From assembly GCA_021324445.1 (NCBI GenBank), contig JAJPJC010000050.1:1-64000 (forward strand): DNA of 64,000 nt, given 5' to 3'. A program made the position numbers and the translations under genes. This DNA is from Isosphaeraceae bacterium (GTDB lineage: Bacteria; Planctomycetota; Planctomycetia; Isosphaerales; Isosphaeraceae). This document shows positions 60,635 to 64,000 of the stretch, in pieces. The notes below the pieces were generated by a model. It was not told where the DNA came from. It searched no databases and saw only the letters and a list, made by a program, of their open reading frames with translations. Within the stretch, counting starts at the first letter, position 1. Each line of letters begins with the position of its first letter.

Positions 60635-60828
60635 ATTCCAGATTCCAGATTCCACATTCCAAATACAAAATCGAAAATGTAAAATTGTCTTATTCCAGAT
60701 TCCAGATTCCACATTCCAAATACAAAATCAAAAATGTAAAATTGTCTTATAATATATAAATTTAAATATATAATTAATATAATTTTATATCTGGAATCTG
60801 GAATTTGGAATCTGGAATCCAGGATTCC
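60635..60828. repeat. 57-base tandem duplication in an ATTCCAGA inverted repeat block
   Basis: Two 57-base units (60635-60691, 60692-60748) differ by one base. Each begins with ATTCCAGATTCCAGATTCCA and ends AAAATGTAAAATTGTCTT. After an AT-only stretch (60749-60787), the right arm (60788-60828) repeats TCTGGAATCTGGAATTTGGA and similar. The block is strikingly AT-rich against the genome and uses the same words as 21676-21764. Confidence 0.85.
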
Positions 60829-60870
60829 AACCCCGGTAGGGGCATGGGTCGCGTGAGGAGGATCGAGGTG

Positions 60871-61254
60871 ATGAGCGTCAAGACGAGTGGACTGGCCCGG
60901 TTGGCCCTCCGGCAGCAGGTCGAGTTCCTGGGTGACGGTCAGGTGAGTCTCGACAGTCTCTGGAGGGCCTGGGGAAGCCCGGCCGGCCACGACCCGCGCA
61001 GCTGGTCCGAGCTGGCCGCCCCCCTGCTCGCCGGCTTCGCCGCGTATCGGGGCAACCTCGGCGGGACGGACCGGTCCGTCGCGATGGCCCGGATCGTAAG
61101 GATCTGGGAGGAGGAATCGAAAGATCCCTGGCGGTCCGGCGACCTGATGAGCCACGAGTTCATCGCCTGGGCCTATGCCACGTACCTGGACACCCAGCTC
61201 GGGCGGGCCGCCAGCACGCCGACGCATCCCCTTCAGTTGCCGGTACGCTCCTGA
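60871..61254 (+). CDS. KilA-N-like small protein
   Basis: A 127-residue frame from ATG 60871 (GAGG upstream). The stretch SLDSLWRAWGSPAGHDPRSW, then IVRIWEEESKDPWRSGDLMS and HEFIAWAYATYLD, resembles the KilA-N fold seen in phage and virus DNA-binding proteins (W..AGSP..dP..W...w.h..lA..YA.YL). It lies directly after a repeat block, and its end overlaps the converging SGNH gene by 22 bases. Its function is unknown; a phage or defence origin is possible. The assignment is from pattern memory only. Confidence 0.5.
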   Translation: MSVKTSGLARLALRQQVEFLGDGQVSLDSLWRAWGSPAGHDPRSWSELAAPLLAGFAAYRGNLGGTDRSVAMARIVRIWEEESKDPWRSGDLMSHEFIAWAYATYLDTQLGRAASTPTHPLQLPVRS

Positions 61255-63149
61255 TTTCCCGAGTCCACGCGGTCGCCCGCGCTTCCCGTTGGCCTCGTGG
61301 TTGACCGGAGACCGATCGAAGACGACTCGTGCTCACTCTCCACGCGATCGGGAGGGTCGGATCCCCCGCGCCGGAGCCGGTCGGAACGCATCGGAACCTG
61401 TCCGGTCCTGACCGGTTGGGCTGCGGCGCGGGTGCGGTGGAGGATGTCGATCGGCAGGGCCAGGCTGGGCGGCCTCGCGGTGGGGAGCGGGCCACCGGCA
61501 TCGAGCGCGCGGGCGGCCTGTTCATACTGGTGCGCGACGTCCAGGCGCTCCGTCGGGTCGTAGCGCACAAAGGCCGTACGCACGTAGAAGCCCGCGCTCC
61601 GGCGGCAGACCTCGGCCCATCGCGCGGCGTCGAGCGCGAAGTGCCGGGCGCAGTCCTCCAGTTCGATCCGGGGAACCGGCGTCGACTCGGGCCAACCGAA
61701 CGCCCGGCGGCGGCCCAGCTGGTCGAGGATCTCCTGGGCCAGGGCCACGGTGCCGGCCAGGTTCAGATGATGGGCGTCGTGGTAGAGATGATCGTCGAGG
61801 ATGCCGTCGGGGCTCCGATCCGCCAGCAGCGCCGGCCCATCGATCAGGAGGGCATCATGCCGGCGCGCGGCGGCTGCGAAGGCCGTCCGGAAATCGGAAG
61901 GACAGCGCAAGGGGAAGCCGTCGCGGTCTCGGGCCAGGAGGAAGTGGCGGCGGGCCGCCTCCTTGTCCCCGTTCCGGACCAGGAGCCGGGCGAGGCGATA
62001 ATGGGCTTCGGCGAACTCGGGGTGTCGATCCAGCAGCCGCCGATAGGCCGCGATCGCTCGCTGGGGCTCGTTCTCGGCCGCGCGGGCCGCGCGGAACTCG
62101 CGCGCGAAGACGGCCCGCTCGGTGGCCGGCGTGGCGCCGGCCAGGACGGAGCGGTTGGGTTCGAACGCCCCGTCGTTCGAGCCCGGCACGATCAGGATCG
62201 GCAGGGCCCCGATCCGCCGGCAATAGCCGGCCAGCGCGTCGACCCGGCGGTGGAAATCCTCGCGGAGGTAGGCGTACTCCTTGGGCGCACAGATCGGGTG
62301 GTCGACCAGCTCGCGGGTGGCGCGCTTCGGCGCCGGGGTCTCGCCGTAGTAGCGATCGAGCGTCGCCAGGATCAGATGGGTCGTCGCGGAGCACGCGCGC
62401 GCCAGCTCGAGCAGGGCCAGCGGGCTCTCCGGCCCCTCCTCGACGTAATGACGCACGTTGCGCGACCACCCGTAGCGCGCCTGGAATTCGTTGTGGCCGG
62501 CGAAGACGATCAGCGCATCCGGGCGGCGTTCCAGCTTCTCGAGCCGGAGCACCGCCTGCTCCAGGCACAAGCCGCCGTCGGCCTGGATGTCCACCCGGAC
62601 CTCCCGGCCGGGGAAGACGCGCTGGAGCTGCCAGCCGACGACCTGGCCGACCGACAGCCAGGGATGGTAGGGTTCCCCCAGGGCGCTCGATTCCCCGACA
62701 ACCACGAGGTCAATCCCCGCGACGGCCGGCGCGCGTGAGCCGGCAGGGCCGGATCCCGTCGAGCGCCGGTCCGGCGACGGCGCGAACCGAGTGGGCAGCG
62801 CGGGGATGCGCTCCGACCAGCCCCGCTTGATCTCCGAGCTGACCTCCATCACGATCAAGCCCGCCACACAACTCGACGCCAGGAGCACTCCCCGAACGGC
62901 CCGCACCAGCCCGGCACGATCCTGCCGCTGGCGGGCCCGGACGGCGGCCCGGTACGACCAGACCCCACCGATCAACACGGCCGGCACCGCCAGAACGTAC
63001 CCGGCCAGCAACGTCCAGAGGAAGTCGATCGCCGCCGCCCGGATCAGCCAGCGGGGAGTGATCACCGCCAGCCAGGGCAGACCCACGGCCAGCGCCGCCA
63101 GGCCCAAGGTCATTGTCACCGCCAGGACAACCAGCCGAACCAGCCGCAT
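61233..63149 (-). CDS. Membrane-anchored SGNH hydrolase with TPR insert (paralogue)
   Basis: A 638-residue paralogue of the protein at 51654. Hydrophobic helices occur at about 3-28, 38-62 and 83-100; the SGNH domain follows with VVVGESSALGEPYHPWLSVG (block I Ser), VIFAGHNEF-type block III (the sequence is LIVFAGHNEFQARYG) and DHLYHDAHHLNLAGTVAL. A TPR insert includes ENEPQRAIAAYRRLLDRHPE. Shared segments such as RRAFGWPESTPVPRIE and RAFGWPESTP-like text in the other copy leave no doubt of common origin. Start 63149 has GAGAG upstream. The extra C-terminal 100 residues are Pro/Arg-rich and unique. Substrate unknown. Confidence 0.82.
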   Translation of the reverse strand: MRLVRLVVLAVTMTLGLAALAVGLPWLAVITPRWLIRAAAIDFLWTLLAGYVLAVPAVLIGGVWSYRAAVRARQRQDRAGLVRAVRGVLLASSCVAGLIVMEVSSEIKRGWSERIPALPTRFAPSPDRRSTGSGPAGSRAPAVAGIDLVVVGESSALGEPYHPWLSVGQVVGWQLQRVFPGREVRVDIQADGGLCLEQAVLRLEKLERRPDALIVFAGHNEFQARYGWSRNVRHYVEEGPESPLALLELARACSATTHLILATLDRYYGETPAPKRATRELVDHPICAPKEYAYLREDFHRRVDALAGYCRRIGALPILIVPGSNDGAFEPNRSVLAGATPATERAVFAREFRAARAAENEPQRAIAAYRRLLDRHPEFAEAHYRLARLLVRNGDKEAARRHFLLARDRDGFPLRCPSDFRTAFAAAARRHDALLIDGPALLADRSPDGILDDHLYHDAHHLNLAGTVALAQEILDQLGRRRAFGWPESTPVPRIELEDCARHFALDAARWAEVCRRSAGFYVRTAFVRYDPTERLDVAHQYEQAARALDAGGPLPTARPPSLALPIDILHRTRAAAQPVRTGQVPMRSDRLRRGGSDPPDRVESEHESSSIGLRSTTRPTGSAGDRVDSGNQERTGN

Positions 63150-63277
63150 CGATCTCTCACGAAGACGCCGTGGTGGAGCAGCCATTCATTCCGACCATCG
63201 ATCCCCAGCAGCCGGAACATCGGCCCCGGGTCTCTGTACCCATTATCCCGGCGCGTCCACTCGGCGACCAGCGATCC

Positions 63278-64000
63278 TCAGGGCACCCCGGCGGATCGAG
63301 ATCGAGCGGGCTTCTTGCGCGGGCAATCCGCCCCGATCCACTGGACGCGATCCGGCGACAGCCCGTGGGTCTGCTCCCAATCGCGGAGGACATCCTCCAC
63401 CTCGATCTCGGGATCGAAGTCCGCCGCGAAGAAGCCCTCCCATTCGCGGGGAGCGTATCCGGAATAGCCGTTGATGGTCGGCACCCCGCTGGCCATCGAC
63501 GCCCACATCGCGTCCAGGTGGTAGTGATAAAATGGCTGTTCGTCGCAAGGATGATAGTAGAAGGCGACCCGGCCGCGGTCGATCCCGCGCGCGAGGCCGG
63601 CGATCGTCGCCCGGTTCGCGACCGCATCGAAGGTCTCGGTCGTGATGCCTTGCTCGGCCAGGCAGACCACGGCCAGGATCCCGCCGGCACCGGCCCACCG
63701 CCTCCGCTGGAGGGACTGCACCAGGCACGCCAGGCCCAGCGCCATCGGGATCAGCACCAGCAGGACGACACGCCCGACCGCCCGGATCGCAATCGCCCCC
63801 GGGATCAACTCGGAATAGCCGAGCCAGAGGGAATCCCGATGGAAGAACAGCCTCTGCAACGGCAACGCGATCAGCACGGCGCGCAGCAAGAGCCAGGCCG
63901 GCGGCCGCAACCGGCGCGGAGCGCTCAGGGCCAGCGACACCGGGACGGCCACCAGCCCGCCGACCAGCACGCTGGGTTGATCGAGCCAGGTGATCACGAC
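63278..64000 (-). CDS. C-terminal part of a polytopic membrane protein
   Basis: This is the end of a gene that enters from the right edge. At least three hydrophobic helices are visible (VLVGGLVAVPVSLALS, LLLRAVLIALPLQRLFF, VVLLVLIPMALGLACLV), then a soluble C-terminus with YHYHLDAMWASMASGVPTIN and GYSGYAPREWEGFFA. That last motif recalls the periplasmic tail of bacterial glycosyltransferase or mannosyltransferase-like membrane proteins. The true start lies outside the window; the first in-frame Met seen is near 63997. It ends 128 bases before the SGNH paralogue on the same strand. Confidence 0.6.
   Translation of the reverse strand, partial: VVITWLDQPSVLVGGLVAVPVSLALSAPRRLRPPAWLLLRAVLIALPLQRLFFHRDSLWLGYSELIPGAIAIRAVGRVVLLVLIPMALGLACLVQSLQRRRWAGAGGILAVVCLAEQGITTETFDAVANRATIAGLARGIDRGRVAFYYHPCDEQPFYHYHLDAMWASMASGVPTINGYSGYAPREWEGFFAADFDPEIEVEDVLRDWEQTHGLSPDRVQWIGADCPRKKPARSRSAGVP

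Noticed and set aside
60635-60748. Possible CRISPR array
   Set aside because: The two 57-base units are directly adjacent without spacers, contain short tandem words, and no cas genes are near.
60202-61227. 341-codon minus-strand frame
   Set aside because: It reads antisense through the cysA end and translates the repeat block twice over; no ribosome site or family.

Overview
The window looks like chromosomal DNA of a planctomycete, probably close to Isosphaeraceae (Singulisphaera/Paludisphaera-like). The case rests on high G+C and on families typical of the phylum: DUF1559 prepilin-like proteins with a C-terminal H-x9-DG tail, a DUF1549 cytochrome-type protein, a TIGR03067-type protein, DUF1080, Ser/Thr kinases fused to TPR or beta-rich regions, a CxPSR sulfatase, Uma2 and a YXWGXW-repeat protein. 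The taxonomic call is inference from gene content.

Layout. 0-8 kb: 5' part of a DUF1549 gene, a VapBC-type toxin-antitoxin pair, a giant secreted TIM-barrel/cytochrome/propeller/cupredoxin fusion, an amidohydrolase and a DUF1559 protein. 8-18.5 kb: a TPR Ser/Thr kinase, a PAC2 protein, a sigma-70 factor, and a NarL-type two-component locus in which two of the three receiver domains lack the phosphorylatable Asp. 18.5-28.5 kb: two paralogous lipoproteins flanking a DUF1559 gene, a CusB-like adaptor loaded with metal-binding modules, three TPR proteins, and an ECF sigma fragment cut by an insertion-sequence remnant. 28.5-34.4 kb: DUF1080-larA overlapping genes and an aldo/keto reductase split by a complete group II intron. 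34.4-46.4 kb: a second large kinase, an anchored spherulin-4 protein, and a minus-strand run DUF6599 / DUF362 / Uma2 / polyferredoxin / unknown / HEPN.

46.4-49.9 kb is a patch of decayed genes: three copies of the 3' end of ftsY, two copies of a 74-codon gene, a frameshifted HNH nuclease, a collapsed kinase-formylglycine-enzyme pseudogene and a truncated retropepsin. 49.8-64 kb: ftsY and nusB, two paralogous SGNH/TPR proteins, a response regulator, an esterase, a sulfatase, a frameshifted cysA-like ABC ATPase, a KilA-N-like protein and the end of a membrane protein.

The most notable structures are (i) the group II intron inserted directly after the catalytic tyrosine codon of the aldo/keto reductase, with recognisable domains V and VI and a branch-point A; (ii) six intergenic regions built the same way, from short reiterated words in inverted orientation, but each with a different word; and (iii) the repeated ftsY tails associated with a 74-aa/HNH cassette. 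No tRNA, rRNA or CRISPR array was recognised.
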